Positions 23,926-34,699 of a DNA stretch of 64,000 bases are shown here, piece after piece. The DNA is taken from NCBI RefSeq assembly GCF_023065955.2, contig NW_026623100.1, positions 68,638,727 through 68,702,726 of the forward strand, read 5' to 3'. Below the pieces are notes generated by a model, which saw nothing but the letters and a program-made list of their open reading frames with translations, was not told the DNA's origin and searched no databases. The stretch comes from Ursus arctos. Taxonomy: Eukaryota; Chordata; Mammalia; Carnivora; Ursidae. The position numbers and the translations under genes are program-made. The stretch's first letter is position 1. The number at the start of each line of letters is the position of its first letter.

Positions 23926-24710
23926 AATAATTTAATTTTTTTATGATGAAATATGTCACCCATGTAGAAAGTTTATAAAATGCATATGTAAAGTTTTGAG
24001 AATTATAATAAGATGATTACTCAGGTAGTCAAAACCCAGTTTAATAAAAAGAATATCAAAGATAGTCTGTCTTCCACTAATGCACACCTCAACAACATAA
24101 GGTAGGAATACTTCTTTGATTTGTCTCTTTGCTGCAAAATTAAGCTTCAATTTTTCATCTATTTGGCTAGAGGTCTCTGAGTAGTTGTAGCGTACTTCAC
24201 GTTTTTATTGCTATAAGGACATACTAGAATTTATTTTTACATTTGATTTAAAATTTATTGGACATTTAGGTTTTCCCATTTTTTTTTTTTTTGCCTTGAT
24301 GAAAAATGCTGTTGTGAATACTCCTGTCTGTGTGTCATGCTGCCCATGGCCAAACTATCTGCTGTGTGTGTATACTTGGAAGTGGAATGCCATACTATGT
24401 GCATGCTCAACTTGGCCAGTGATGTTAAACCGTTTTCTCAATCGGTTTGCCAATAGACGATGGCCCAGCGATAAGTGGATGAGTTTGTTTTGCATCAGAA
24501 TTTCCCCAACATCTGGCACTATTTAACTTTCTAATGTTCACCAGTCAGGGTGTGGAATGGTACCTAATTTTGTTTTCTACCATGTATCATGTCTTTAATT
24601 TCTCCTTGTTAGTGAGATACAGACTATTTTCACATGTTTATGAATCATTCTTGTTTTTTCTCCTCTTCATGACTTTTACCCATGTTTCTGTGGGAAGGTT
24701 GGGTTGTTTT

Positions 24711-24940
24711 TTTTTAAGATTTATTTATTTTAGAGAAAAAGAGAGAGAGAGAGTGTGTGTGTGTGAGCCCAGGGTGGGGGAGGAGGAGCAGAGGGAGAGG
24801 CAGAGAGAGAGACTCTCAAGCAGACTCCCCACTGAGCATGGAGTCTAGAGTCCAATGCGGGGCTCCATCCCACAACCTTGAGATCATGACCTGAGCCAAA
24901 ATCAGGAGTTGCACACCTAACTGTGCCACCCAGGCACCCC
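24711..24940 (-). mobile_element. Can-SINE in ancient L1
   Basis: Reverse-oriented: poly-T, AAGATTTATTTATTTTAG, a GA/GT-rich block at 24736-24768, CAGACTCCCCACTGAGCATG, GAGATCATGACCTGAGCC and CCACCCAGGCACCCC. Imperfect target duplication around TTGGGTTGTTTT (24699-24710) and CTGGGCTTTTTT (24940-24951). An older subfamily with longer CT-rich part. Confidence 0.93.
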
Positions 24941-25286
24941 TGGGCTTTTTTTATTATCTCGAGGGAGTCTATTTAACATAAGAGTTTAATAATTTGTCTG
25001 TTATATGGGACACAAATATCTTTCCCAATATAAAGTTTGCCATTTACTTACTGTATGATAGCATAAGTTCATGAATAGGTGATATTTTCTTTTAAGGTTC
25101 AGACCTTTTTGCATGTTGTTTAAGAAATTTTTCTATCATGAGGTCATGGAAAAATTTGTCTCTGTTGTCTCCTAAAAGTTTTATAATGTTGTTTTTTCCA
25201 TTTAAATCTTTAATCCACTCAAAATTGATCTTTGTAGGCTGTGAGGGAGGGATAGAAGTTAATTATTTTGCATGATAATCAATTTT

Positions 25287-25478
25287 TAAAAGATTTTATT
25301 TATTTGACAGAGGGATAGAGAGAGAGAGCATAAGTAGGCAGAATGGCAGGCAGAGGGAGAGGGAGAAGCAGGCTTCCCTCTGAGCAGGGAGCCCAATGTG
25401 GGGCTCTATCCCAGGACCCTGGGATCATGACCCAAGCTGAAGGCAACAGTTTGATCGACTGAGCCACCCAGGCGCCCC
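25287..25478 (-). mobile_element. Can-SINE in ancient L1
   Basis: AAGATTTTATTTATTTGACAG, GGGAGAGGGAGAAGCAGGC, GAGCAGGGAGCCCAATGTGG, CCCAGGACCCTGGGATCATG and CCACCCAGGCGCCCC mark a complete minus-strand copy. Target duplication GATAATCAATTTT (25274-25286) versus AATAACCAATTATT (25479-25492), imperfect. Subfamily with the GGGATCATGA form, different from the young ursid-like copies. Confidence 0.95.
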
Positions 25479-26039
25479 AATAACCAATTATTTAAGCACA
25501 GTTAGGTAATAGGTTCTTTCTCCACCGATTTGAAGGGCCAGTTCAGTTTTAAATCACATTTGCATACGTGGATGAATTTTAATGACTACAGTTTACAATA
25601 AATCTTGCTAGCTGTTAGGGCAAGTCACCCCATCTTGTTCTCTTTTAAGAGGATCTCGTTCTTTTTCATCTCTGGTATTTTCATATAAATTTTAGAATCA
25701 CGTTGTCATTTCCATGAACAATTCTGTAGAGATTTGTTTGGAATTTCTTTGAAGTTAAAAGTATATAGAGAACATTTACATTCTTAGAATATTCAGTCTT
25801 CTCGTTTTACAATATATCATTTACTTTATTTAGGTGCTCTTTATTACCTTCAAAATAGTTTGTAGTTGTTTCCTTAAAGAATTGTTACAACTTCTGCTAG
25901 TATTATTTCTAAACAGGTTTGTGTTTTTCTTGCCATTGTCAATAGCATTCCTTCCCTTTTTAGTCCTCAAAGCCTTCCTGAAATTTTACCTTCATTATAT
26001 CTCCCAGCCAAGTTACCACTATCTTTACTTATAATAATA

Positions 26040-26740
26040 TATATTAGTTTTGACAATTTTGAACTTCATAATCATATTCCTACTGTTCACTTTTTTGTGT
26101 CTGGCTTCTTTTGTTCAGTAGTATATTGGTGATAGTGAAGTTAATACTAACTGATGTGTAAAGTGTAAATATTATTCCATTCTAGCAGTATATTAATCTT
26201 TATTGATAGATATTTGACTTGTTTCCAGTTTTATGTATTAGGAAAAATAACACAAAAATATTACAGACCTACAATAAATATACCTATGCCTAATTTCTGA
26301 TGCATATATGTATGCATTCTTGTTGGATTTATAACAACTTTATGGTATCGCATTTATGCATATGTTCAGCCTTTATAGATATTGTCAGTTTTTCAAAGTG
26401 GTTGAAAATTAAAAAAAATTATCCTTCCATAGTAATATATAACAGTTTCAGTTTTTCATTATTTCTACCTCCTAGTGTGATAGGCTTTTTAATTTTACTT
26501 TACTTTTTCTGGTTAGTGTTTAGCAGTTGTCTCTCATTATAGTTTTAGATTGTGTTTCTCTGATGTTTAGTGAGGTTGGACACCTTTTCATAGTGTCTAT
26601 TGGCCGTTTAATTTCTTCCCTTGCAAAATGCCTGGTTATGTCTTTTGACCTTTTTTAACAACACAAATTGGATTGCCACTCATTTTCTCATTGACATGTA
26701 TGAGAATTTTTCGTACATATTTGACATGTTTTCTTTTCTT
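26040..26740 (-). mobile_element. Second ancient L1, ORF2 C-terminal part
   Basis: TTTCTCTGATGTTTAGTGAGG, ACACCTTTTCATAGTGTC and CAAAATGCCTGG are the reverse complement of the L1 ORF2 end region; since this region was already passed at 24.3-24.7 kb, it must belong to a second element. It continues after the Can-SINE and the younger L1, at 28286. Confidence 0.7.
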
Positions 26741-26935
26741 TTTTTAAAAGCTTTTATTTATTCATTCGACAGAGAGAGAGACAGCCAGCGAGAGAGGGAA
26801 CACAAGCAGGGGGAGTGGGAGAGGAAGAAGCAGGCTCCCAGCGTAGGAGCCTGATGTGGGGCTCGATCCCAGAATGCCAGGATCACGCCCTGAGCTGAAG
26901 GCAGACGCTTAACGACTGAGCCACCCAGGCGCCCC
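26741..26935 (-). mobile_element. Can-SINE, young ursid-like subfamily
   Basis: CTTTTATTTATTCATTCGACAG, GAGACAGCCAGCGAGAGAGG, AGTGGGAGAGGAAGAAGCAGG, GTAGGAGCCTGATGTGGGG, intact B-box complement GGCTCGATC, CAGACGCTTAACGACTGAGC and GCCACCCAGGCGCCCC. Possible target duplication CATGTTTTCT (26725-26734) versus CAAGTTTTCT (26941-26950). Inserted in the second ancient L1. Confidence 0.96.
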
Positions 26936-26964
26936 TGATACAAGTTTTCTATCATATGCAATTT

Positions 26965-28270
26965 TTTTTTTAGTTTTTCTTCAGTTTTCTTTTATATTTA
27001 GTATGTTCAATTAGCCAACATATAGTACAGCATTAGTTTTTGAGGTATTGTTCAACAATTCATTAGTTGTGCATAACACCTAGTGCTCATGATATCATGG
27101 GCCCTCCTTAATACCTATCACCAGGTTATCCCATGCCCCTACCCCCTCTCCCTTCTGTAACCCTCAGTTTGTTTCCCAGAGTCCAGAGTCTCTTATGGTT
27201 TGTCTCCCTCTCTGAATTCTTCCCATTCAGTTTTCCCTCCCTTCCACGTATAGTTCTCTGCACTATTCCTAATGTTTCACATATGAGTGAAACCATGTGA
27301 TAATTGTCTTTCTCTGCTTGACTTATTTCACTTAGCATAATCCCCTCCAGTTCCATCCATGTCAGTGCAAATGGTGGGTATTCATCCTTTCTGATGGCTG
27401 AGTAGTATTCCATCATATATATGAACCACATCTTCTTTATCCACTTGTCTTTTGACAGGCATCTCAGCTTCTTCCACAGTTTGGCTATTGTGGACATTGC
27501 TGCTATAAACATTGGGGTGGAGATGCCCCTTGATCACTACATTTTTATCTTTGGGGTAAATACCTAGTAGTGCAATTGCTGGATTGTAGGGTAGCTCTAT
27601 CTTTAACATCTTGAGGAACCTCCATACTGTTTTCCAGAGTGGCTGTACCAGCTTGCATTCCCACCAACAGTGTATGAGGGTTCCCTTTCTCCACATCCTT
27701 GCCAACATTTGTTATTACCTGTCTTGTTAATTTTAGCCATTCTAACTGGTGTAAGGTGGTATCTCATTGTGGTTTTGATTTGTATTTCCCTGATGGCTAG
27801 TGATGTGGAGCATTTTTTCATGTGTTTGTTAGCCATTTGTATGTCCTCTTTGGAGAAGTGTCTGTCTGTGTCTTCTGCCCATTTCTTGACCTGATTATTT
27901 GTTTTTTGGGTGTTGAGTTTGATAAGTTCTTTATAGACCTTGGATACCAGCCCTTTATCTGATATGTCATTTGCAAATATCTTCTCCCATCCGTGGATTG
28001 CCTTTTAGTTTTGTTGGCTGTTTCCTCTGCTGTTCAGAAGTTTTTTATCTTGATGAAGTCCCAAGAGTCTATTTTTGCTTTTGTATCCCTTGCCATTAGA
28101 GACGTGTCTTGCAAGAAGTTGCTGTAGCCAATGTCGAAGAGGTTACTGCCTGTATGCTCCTCTAAGATTTTGATGGATTCCTGTCTCACATTTAAGTCTT
28201 TCATCCATTTCGAGTTTATCTTTGTGTATGGTCTAAGAGAATGGTCCAGTTTCATTCTTCTGCATGTGGC
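26965..28270 (-). mobile_element. 5'-truncated carnivoran L1 (LINE-1), 1.3 kb
   Basis: Minus-strand reading gives the ORF2 C-terminus with MMEYYSAIRKDEYPPF and SQAEKDNYHMVSLIC near its end and, upstream, YTKINSKWMKDLNVR (in 28034-28282). A 3' UTR follows (TTAAGGAGGGCCC complement, GGTGTTATGCA complement). The frame is broken: pieces lie at 27126-27512, 27382-27708, 27603-27836 and 28034-28282 in different frames. Target duplication TATCATRTGCAATTT at 26950-26964 and 28271-28285 (one mismatch). Dead copy; no ORF1 or endonuclease. Confidence 0.95.
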
Positions 28271-28285
28271 TATCATGTGCAATTT

Positions 28286-29000
28286 AAATATTGTCTCCCA
28301 CTTTCTGGTTTGCCTTTCACATTGTTGATGGTGTCTATTGATGAACAGAAGTTCTTAATTTTGATTTTTTTCTTCACGTATTTCCTCTTTACCGTTATCT
28401 TCTTCTAGAAGTTATGTCAGATGTTCCTTATACTTTCTTATTATGTATATCATGTGTTTTTATATCTTAGCTTTATCAGGTTGCATTGTATGTAACTTCA
28501 ACAAATGTGTTTTTCATTTTACTAATTCTCTCTTTAGCTATACAAATTTGTAATTTTTTTGACTTCTTGATGAAGATTTTCCCTCTACATCTAACCTCAA
28601 AGTCTAGATATAAAATTTCTTTGATGTTCCCTAATGTGCAGTAGGTTTAGATTTTGTTTACACTTGTAATATAGGTGTGCATCATGAACCCAGATTTATG
28701 TGAGACTTTCCTGATAGATACTCTATCTTGGATACCTTTAAGACTTAAGACTTATTTTCTATCCCATAAATTTGTGTAGCTATAAATTTGAAAGATCAAG
28801 ATCTCCAGGGGTTGTTAAAAATCTTCAGGGTAAAATCTATTTTGGGATGCCACTCACGAACCGGAGTTCTGGCTTTTACTTTGATTTTGACATTGGCCTC
28901 TGCAGGTAACTTCAATTTTTCTAGGTCAGCATGTGTTCTTAATGATTGCTTTTCTTTTAATCAGCACTTTTATTTTATTTTTATTTAATTTGTGGTAAGA
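28286..29000 (-). mobile_element. Continuation of second ancient L1
   Basis: ATATTGTCTCCCACTTTCTGG, TTGCCTTTCACATTGTTGATG and AACAGAAGTTCTTAATTTTG continue the ORF2 reverse complement exactly where the sequence left off at 26950. From about 28450 onward the match to L1 fades and the right edge is uncertain. Confidence 0.6.
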
Positions 29001-29535
29001 AAGGCCGTTCAGGATATATGGTATACCATACAGCTAGAAAAAGAAGTCTAGTTATCTTGATAACAAAAACTTACAACACACATCAAAATAAGTGTATTTC
29101 ATGCTTTATTTTGAGAAAGAATGATTTTTTTTTGTTTCATCCGTTGCTTTGGTACAAGAAAGTTACTGAGGATTTATCTTCTACTTAACCATCTTAGCTA
29201 ATGTAGTATTTTAATTGATTTCTTTCCATTTATTTTTAACTATAATGTTACGTTATTCATAAGCATTATTTTTTTCTATTTCTCGATAGCATTTTCATAC
29301 AGTAATGCCTATAATATTAAAGAATTTAACCTATTGTGTTTTATCAACATAAATGGTTTTTATTTGGGTACTCTTGAATTATTTTTATATATGGTCTCAT
29401 AATATTTATATATTGTTTGCTTATTAGAATACTTGTTTAATTTTGTATCTATTAATTTTGTATCTATTGGTTTTTAATTTTAATTTAATTTTAATTTTGT
29501 ATCTATTGGTTTTTCTCCCTATTAACATCTTCTAG
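29001..29535. other. AT-rich, probably decayed L1, not assigned
   Basis: Holds a short tandem echo (TTTTGTATCTATTGGTTTTT-like words at about 29440-29515). The reading is reminiscent of reverse L1 ORF2 but too diverged to claim. Confidence 0.35.
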
Positions 29536-29539
29536 TGAG

Positions 29540-30139
29540 CCCCATTTAGAAGGTTATTCGTACAGCACACAAATAGACATTGATAGTTCTTGATATAAAG
29601 TAAGTGAGCAAACTAAAAGAGCTCTCAAGGCCAGAGTTGGAACAATTTGAACAGCAAGATAAGTGAATTAGCACTAGGCTATTGCCCAATATATAAAATA
29701 AATACCCATGAGTCCATATTGATATAAATAAATGCTTGAATAAAGTTATAATTGGAGGAGAAGAGACAAATTTCTTATGCAGGAGAATTCCAAATAAATT
29801 AAAAAGATACTGTACTCTCAAAGAGAGGGAGCCTAACTCCCCACCCTTTAAATATGGGCTTTGCATAGTGACTTCCTTCCAAAAAGTAGAATGGGGAGCC
29901 TAAAGAGACATGAAAACTAAAGATAATGTGGATAGAATCCTGGAACAGAGAAAGGACATTAAGTAAAAATAAGGAAATCTGAATAAACTACAGACTTTAG
30001 TTAATAATAATGTATCACAATTGGTTCATTAATTGTAATGAATGTGACCTGCTTGTGGAAGACGTTAATTGTAAATGTGGGACATATGGAGACCATCTGC
30101 ACTACCTTCTTAATTTTTCTATAAGTCTAAAACCATTCT
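29540..30139 (+). mobile_element. Ancient L1 3' UTR (L1M type)
   Basis: Landmarks: CCATGAGTCCATATTGATAT, GAGGAGAAGAGACAAATTTC, CCTAACTCCCCACCCTTTAA, TGCATAGTGACTTCCTTCC, TTTAGTTAATAATAATGTATC, TTGGTTCATTAATTGTAATG and TAAGTCTAAAACCATTCT. I know this order as the 3' UTR of old L1M subfamilies. The tail resumes at 30370 after a nested insertion. The minus frame at 29546-29866 is incidental. Confidence 0.75.
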
Positions 30140-30369
30140 TTTTTTTATTATTATTATGTTAGTCACCATACAGTACATCATTAGCTTTTGATGTAGTGTT
30201 CCATGATTCATTGTTTGCTTATACCACCCAGCGCTCCATGAAATAAGTGCCCTCCTTAATACCCTTCATTGGGCTAGCCCATCCCCCAACCCCCTCCCCT
30301 CTAAAACCCTCAGTTTGTTTCCTGAATCCATAGTCTCTCATGGTTTCTCTCCCCCTCTGTTACCCCCCC
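30140..30369 (-). mobile_element. L1 3'-UTR-only insertion
   Basis: Starts with poly-T/ATT (its A-tail), then CACCATACAGTACATCATTA, CCATGATTCATTG, CTCCATGAAATAAGTGCCC, CCTCCTTAATACCC and CAGTTTGTTTCCTGAATCC: the reverse complement of the carnivoran L1 3' UTR. Flanked by the 13-bp duplication CTAAAACCATTCT at 30127-30139 and 30370-30382. Only about 230 bp of the L1 arrived. Confidence 0.93.
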
Positions 30370-30401
30370 CTAAAACCATTCTAAAAAAGAAAGTCTATGC
30401 A

Positions 30402-30492
30402 ACTGATGAATTACTGAACTCTATATCTGAAACTAATGATGTACTATATGTTGGCTACTTGAATTTAAATTTTAAAAATAAATAAAAATTTA
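30402..30492 (+). mobile_element. L1 extreme 3' tail, plus strand
   Basis: GAATTACTGAACTCTATATC, TGAAACTAATGATGTACTAT, GTTGGCTACTTGAATTTAAA and an AATAAATAAA tail are the last 90 bp of the carnivoran L1 3' UTR. It lies 30 bp from the opposite-facing tail at 30140-30369, with GTCTAT words on each side (30393, 30514) that may be a weak target duplication. Confidence 0.75.
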
Positions 30493-30494
30493 GT

Positions 30495-31635
30495 CCATTA
30501 ATAAAAATAAAGTCTATTAATAAAAAATAAATAAAGCCAGGGAAGTGTGTAAAGTTGAGGTACTTTCAGGAAAGTTGGTGTCAATTCAATTCTGAATATT
30601 TCTTGATCCAGATATATTACCATTCAATGTATTTTACATCTTGAATGCAGTTATACTCCTGAATTATCAATGATTGCCTACAAGTTACCCTGGAACCATT
30701 GCATCCAAATGAGTGAGCATTGTCCAATGTGTAGTACAAGTGAACATCTTTTTTTAAAAAAAGGAGCTAGGTAATTGAAATAATAATTATCCGTCATCAT
30801 TTATTATAGCCTGTGATGGGAGCTAGTGCTCCAACCTCATACACTTAGCAGAAACATGAACTTTTATAAATATTGAATGATAATTAATCAAATTGAAATA
30901 CTTTGCTCCAAGACATAAACCTTAATTCTTTAGAAAATTAATTGAATATAAAGTAACATTTTTGTAGGTTTGGGTAACTATTCATTAATACCGGGGGACA
31001 TTTACAATTGCACAACTTTAAGAACATTTAATAGAAATACAGATTCATAGAACTAGGGGAGATCATCTGCTTCTAGTCTCTCATTTACTCTACAAGGGAG
31101 AGAGATCAAATGACCTGGCCAAGATTGATGCATTGTTTGTCACAGAGTGCTTAGGATTTATTTCAGTTTTCCACTGAACCTTAGAAGTTGAAGCCAAGAC
31201 ATTTGGATTTGGGTCCTGAATGTGCCCCTCATGGCTGTATGAAAATAAGCTGGTTCTTTAACTTTTATTTTTCTAAGTGTTACTCTTCTTTATTATGAAA
31301 TGAGGATAAAGATGATGATATAGAAATAATTCTCCAAGTATTTCATAATGCTGTTTAAGGTTTCAATGGCAACTTCTACTGGAAGGAACTTTTAAAACAT
31401 AAAGCGAAATACAACTTGTTAATATTATTCTTATTTTTATTAAATTTTATCTGCTGTCTCTCACCTCTGATTTTCCCTTTTGAGATGGATAATAACTAAG
31501 CCCACCCTCACAGAGCTGTTAAAATTTATTTTACATATACTTAGGTATGGATAGATCGTACACTTTTCATTAATTTCCATGTACCTTTCTCTCTCTCTCT
31601 TTATTTGCCTATAGCCTGTTGAGTACTTTAATTTG
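30495..31635. other. Unassigned AT-rich sequence
   Basis: No repeat, RNA gene or exon recognised. Short A and T runs only. Confidence 0.4.
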
Positions 31636-31639
31636 GTTG

Positions 31640-32554
31640 GCTAGGCCTTATAGTAGCAAGAGTAGAAGAGAGTGTTCCTCTGAAGCCTTAGATTGTCTTC
31701 ACCCTTTCTCCTTCTTAGAGTTACTCTTTCTTACAGTGACTTCTGTAATAATACTTCTGCCTGGTTTTCCTTCTACTTCTTTGAACAGTCCATTGCGGTG
31801 TTTCCTGCCTCCTGTATCTTAGACAGTAATGTAACACTGTGTTCTATAGTTAGCATCCTTGTCTTTTCATTACACATATTCCTGGATAGCTTCATTTAAC
31901 TTCCATGACTCCAAGTGTGTAGTATATACAATGAACTTCATAGTTTGATCTCTAGCTCAGACCATTCTCTTGAGTTTCAGACTTGTAAAGCTAACTACCT
32001 ACAGATACTTCTCCCAGAATATTTAATAGTCACACTGAATTCAAAATATCTAAAGACAAAGCCACGGCACCATAGCACCCCCCCTTTAATTTCCATAAAG
32101 TTCCTTTAACTTTTAACTCATATCAATCTGTTGTACACTTCAGAATCCTGGAAGTTATCTGAAGCATTGTCTTCTCTTAACATTCTCATTTCTAATTGTG
32201 AAAAACATCCTAATGAGTTTGTTTCCCAAATAATTAATTAAATCTGTCCCTTTTCAGCATTTCCACATTCTCTGTTTTGCCTAAGTTCTCCCCCATAACT
32301 TTACAATAGTCTCTTAGCTCAGGTACTTGGGATTTAAGTAACTAACTCCTCTATATAATTCACATTTCCCCAGGTTTCTAAATTACATGTATGCCATGTG
32401 ACTTTACTGTTTAAAACTGTTTGGTTGTCACCTGTTTATAACATACAAATTAGAGACCAAATTTCCTAGGAAGCAATCAAGGATCTTCATGATATGACAA
32501 TCTTCCCAGCCTCATCTTTCTCAGTTCCCCAAATTCTATGCTTAACATCCCAAC
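31640..32554 (+). repeat. L2 LINE, internal part, 5' of a Can-SINE
   Basis: Words in L2 order: TTCTGCCTGGTTTTCCTTCTA, CTTCTTTGAACAGTCC, TTGATCTCTAGCTCAGACC, CTCTTGAGTTTCAGACTTGT, CTAACTACCTACAGATACTT, CTTTTAACTCATATC and TCTTCATGATATGACAATCTT. L2 is an old CR1-type LINE; no frame survives (the plus frames at 31619-32109 are fragments). Confidence 0.65.
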
Positions 32555-32566
32555 TGAAATGCCTTT

Positions 32567-32770
32567 ATAAAAATAATTTATTTACTCATTTGAGAGAGAG
32601 AGAGAGTGTGTGTGTGTGCCGTGGGGTGGGCAGAGGGAGAGCATTTCAAGCAGACTCCCCATTGAGTACAGAGCCTGACTTGGGGCTGTATCCCTTGACT
32701 CTGAGACAATGACCCAAGCCAAAACCAAGAGTCAGACACCCAACGAACTGAGCCACCCAAGAGCCCCAAA
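32567..32770 (-). mobile_element. Can-SINE in L2
   Basis: TTTATTTACTCATTTGAGAG, a GA/GT-rich block, CAAGCAGACTCCCCATTGAG, GAGCCTGACTTGGGGCTG and CTGAGCCACCCAAGAGCCCC give an older minus-strand copy. A perfect 12-bp target duplication TGAAATGCCTTT is at 32555-32566 and 32771-32782. Confidence 0.96.
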
Positions 32771-32782
32771 TGAAATGCCTTT

Positions 32783-32960
32783 TAATGAATGTTCACTTTG
32801 TGTAGGATGTGTTACATGTAGTTAGTCTATTGTGTTCAAGATCCAAGTCAAATGTTACTTCTTATAATTTCTTCAGACAAGTTATAGCCGTCCACAACTC
32901 TAACAATTTTTCATGGAATTGAAATTAATTATTATGTATATACTTTCATTGTTAGGCTAC
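32783..32960 (+). repeat. L2 LINE, continued after the Can-SINE
   Basis: TCCAAGTCAAATGTTACTTC, ATTTCTTCAGACAAG and TATAGCCGTCCAC follow the L2 order (gctcaaatgtcacctcctcagagaggccttccctgacc). Same element as 31640-32554. Confidence 0.65.
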
Positions 32961-33855
32961 AAGGTACCATATTATTCTATAAGGTAGAGTAGTCATCCAC
33001 TCCTGGGTATTCACTTGACAAAGTAAATTAGAAGTGTAAAGTGGTGGAAGATTCCCTTTGGTGTATATCACCTGAATGATTGTAAAGCAATTAATAAATA
33101 CCTAAATTGGTGGAAACTGGTATTTTTATGATTTGTGTATGATCAACCGTCATTGCTTGTCAACATAGAAGTGAAAAGGATCAGTCAGTATAGGACTCCT
33201 TGGCCCAAATTCCCTTCCAATAAAAAGGATATTTTAATTTGAAAATTAATTGAAATATTCTGTTCTGGAACATTAATTTAAGTGTTGCTTATGCGTTTTT
33301 CCTATGATGTCTGCTCAGGAAAACTTCTGGTCACTAGTGTTACCACAAGAAAGTTGTTGTTAAGGTTGGGCCTGTTAATGAACTCTGTAAACATATTCAG
33401 CATCTGGCAGACATTCCAAGGTGAAAGCCAAGCAGATGGCTAATTTAATATAATCTAAGTGACTTTGGATCAGATAAAGCAATTGAATTAACAGCACTTT
33501 AACTCCGCATACATCAGTTCCCAGCCATTCCTACCATTTCATTCCAATAGGCACTTCTTCAGGATGAAAATCAGTGCTAATTGAAAGCTCATATGGTGAT
33601 GTTTATGCCTGTAAAATGTGTGGTTAAATAGCATATTAAAAACATGTGGGCATGAATATTAGGATTGGGAAATGGGTTTAATATAGAACAAATCATAATG
33701 CCCTTAGAGTTGCTCTATGGATTTTAAATCACAAATTGTATTTTATCCATTGTGCCTACTGTATTAATCTCAATTTCATTCAGACTCTTTCCATTAGATC
33801 CACTGGGATTTATGGTTGATTCATAGTAACTTTCAAATTGCTATCCTGTGGGATA
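32961..33855. other. Repeat-poor stretch; candidate conserved non-coding island
   Basis: No transposon recognised. About 33395-33640 is balanced in composition, with an E-box-like CAGATGG and several TAAT homeodomain-type cores, and reads like a conserved regulatory element rather than decayed repeat. This is pattern-based suspicion only. Confidence 0.3.
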
Positions 33856-33856
33856 G

Positions 33857-33858
<2 letters not shown>

Positions 33859-33934
<76 letters not shown>
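33859..33934. repeat. Compound (GT)n(GA)n microsatellite
   Basis: About 19 GT units run directly into about 18 GA units with no interruption. Long and pure, so it should be length-variable. Confidence 0.98.
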
Positions 33935-33935
<1 letters not shown>

Positions 33936-34134
33936 TGCATGTGTGTTGATAGGTTTTATTTTGTTATTCAATACTATATGTGTTTTTAATATATTCACTG
34001 CACTTGGCAAAGTATAATTTAACCTTATTTTATAAAGAGAGATTCATGTGCAACACAAAGTTGCAAATAATTAGTCTCAAGTCACTTAGCCAGGAGGTAG
34101 CAGAGTAATCCCACAACTGGTGACTGTTAGCTGT

Positions 34135-34312
34135 AGTAGAAGAGCATGGATACAGTAGTTAGAAAGGCCAGGTTTCAAATTCTAGTTCTGTGACTAACCA
34201 CCTGGGTAACAGAACAACACTGTGCCTATTGAGAGGACTGCATGGCATGATGCTCGTAACTCATGGGATACAGTATGTCAGGTACTTGATAAATATACAT
34301 CATTATTGTCAG
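34135..34312 (+). repeat. MIR SINE
   Basis: GCATGGATACAGTAGTTAG, GGCCAGGTTTCAAATTCTAG, TTCTGTGACTAACCACC and TCAGGTACTTGATAAATATA follow MIR from head to tail with a shortened middle. Confidence 0.7.
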
Positions 34313-34344
34313 TATCTTCTCACCGTCATCACTTTAGCATGATA

Positions 34345-34430
34345 ACCATCCTTTAATCAATGTAGTCAATAAGTGTTCATTTACTCTTTGCAGAGAGCTA
34401 TGCTAAGCACTAGTAACAGAAGGGTAATAT
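34345..34430 (-). repeat. L2 3'-end fragment
   Basis: TCAATAAGTGTTCATTTACTC, GAGCTATGCTAAGCACTAG and TAACAGAAGGGTAATA read as the reverse complement of the L2/MIR end. Weak. Confidence 0.45.
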
Positions 34431-34439
34431 AAAGGAGGA

Positions 34440-34690
34440 GAGATAATAGAGCGAAGTGAACAAGGATGGGGACTTTGAAGTCAAAGTGCCTGGGTATAAA
34501 TTCCAGCATCACCACTTACTGGTTCTGTGCCCTTGAGCAAGGCACTAATGCTCCCTCTGCTTTAGTCCTTCCATGGGAAGATGGAACTAATACCAGTACT
34601 ACTTAACAGGTGGTGGCTTTAAACATGTTAACATATGTCTAGGCTTTGAACATTGTTTGGAATACAGTAAGCACTGCAGAAGTGATAGGA
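34440..34690 (+). repeat. MIR SINE, nearly complete
   Basis: Landmarks in order: GGGGACTTTGAAGTCAAAGTG, CCTGGGTATAAATTCCAGC, ATCACCACTTACTGGTTCTG, CCCTTGAGCAAGGCACTAA, GGGAAGATGGAACTAATACC and GTTTGGAATACAGTAAGCAC. One of the best preserved MIRs in the window. Confidence 0.88.
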
Positions 34691-34699
34691 AAACACTAA

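Larger units (their letters stand above)
23930..26030 (-). mobile_element. Ancient L1, 3' UTR and ORF2 C-terminal half
   Basis: The plus strand reads as L1 backwards: a 3' UTR-like start (TAGAAAGTTTATAAAATGC), then CTTGGAAGTGGAATGCC, CAGTCAGGGTGTGGAATGG, TTAAATCTTTAATCCACTC, AGAATCACGTTGTCATTTCC and TTTATTTAGGTGCTCTTTA, matching the ORF2 3' half in order. Interrupted by Can-SINEs at 24711 and 25287. Frames are broken throughout, so it is a fossil. Confidence 0.75.

Noticed and set aside
26741..26935. tRNA-like sequence with A- and B-box words as a tRNA gene
   Set aside because: These are the tRNA-derived heads of Can-SINEs, attached to the CT-rich body and AAATAAA tail; no cloverleaf with proper acceptor stem was recognised.
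27126..28282. L1 ORF2 as an active reverse transcriptase
   Set aside because: The copy is 5'-truncated, lacks ORF1, the endonuclease and most of the RT domain, and the remaining frame is broken into pieces in different frames.
33810..34010. 66-codon minus frame with LSLSLS and THTHTH runs
   Set aside because: Direct translation of the GT/GA microsatellite.
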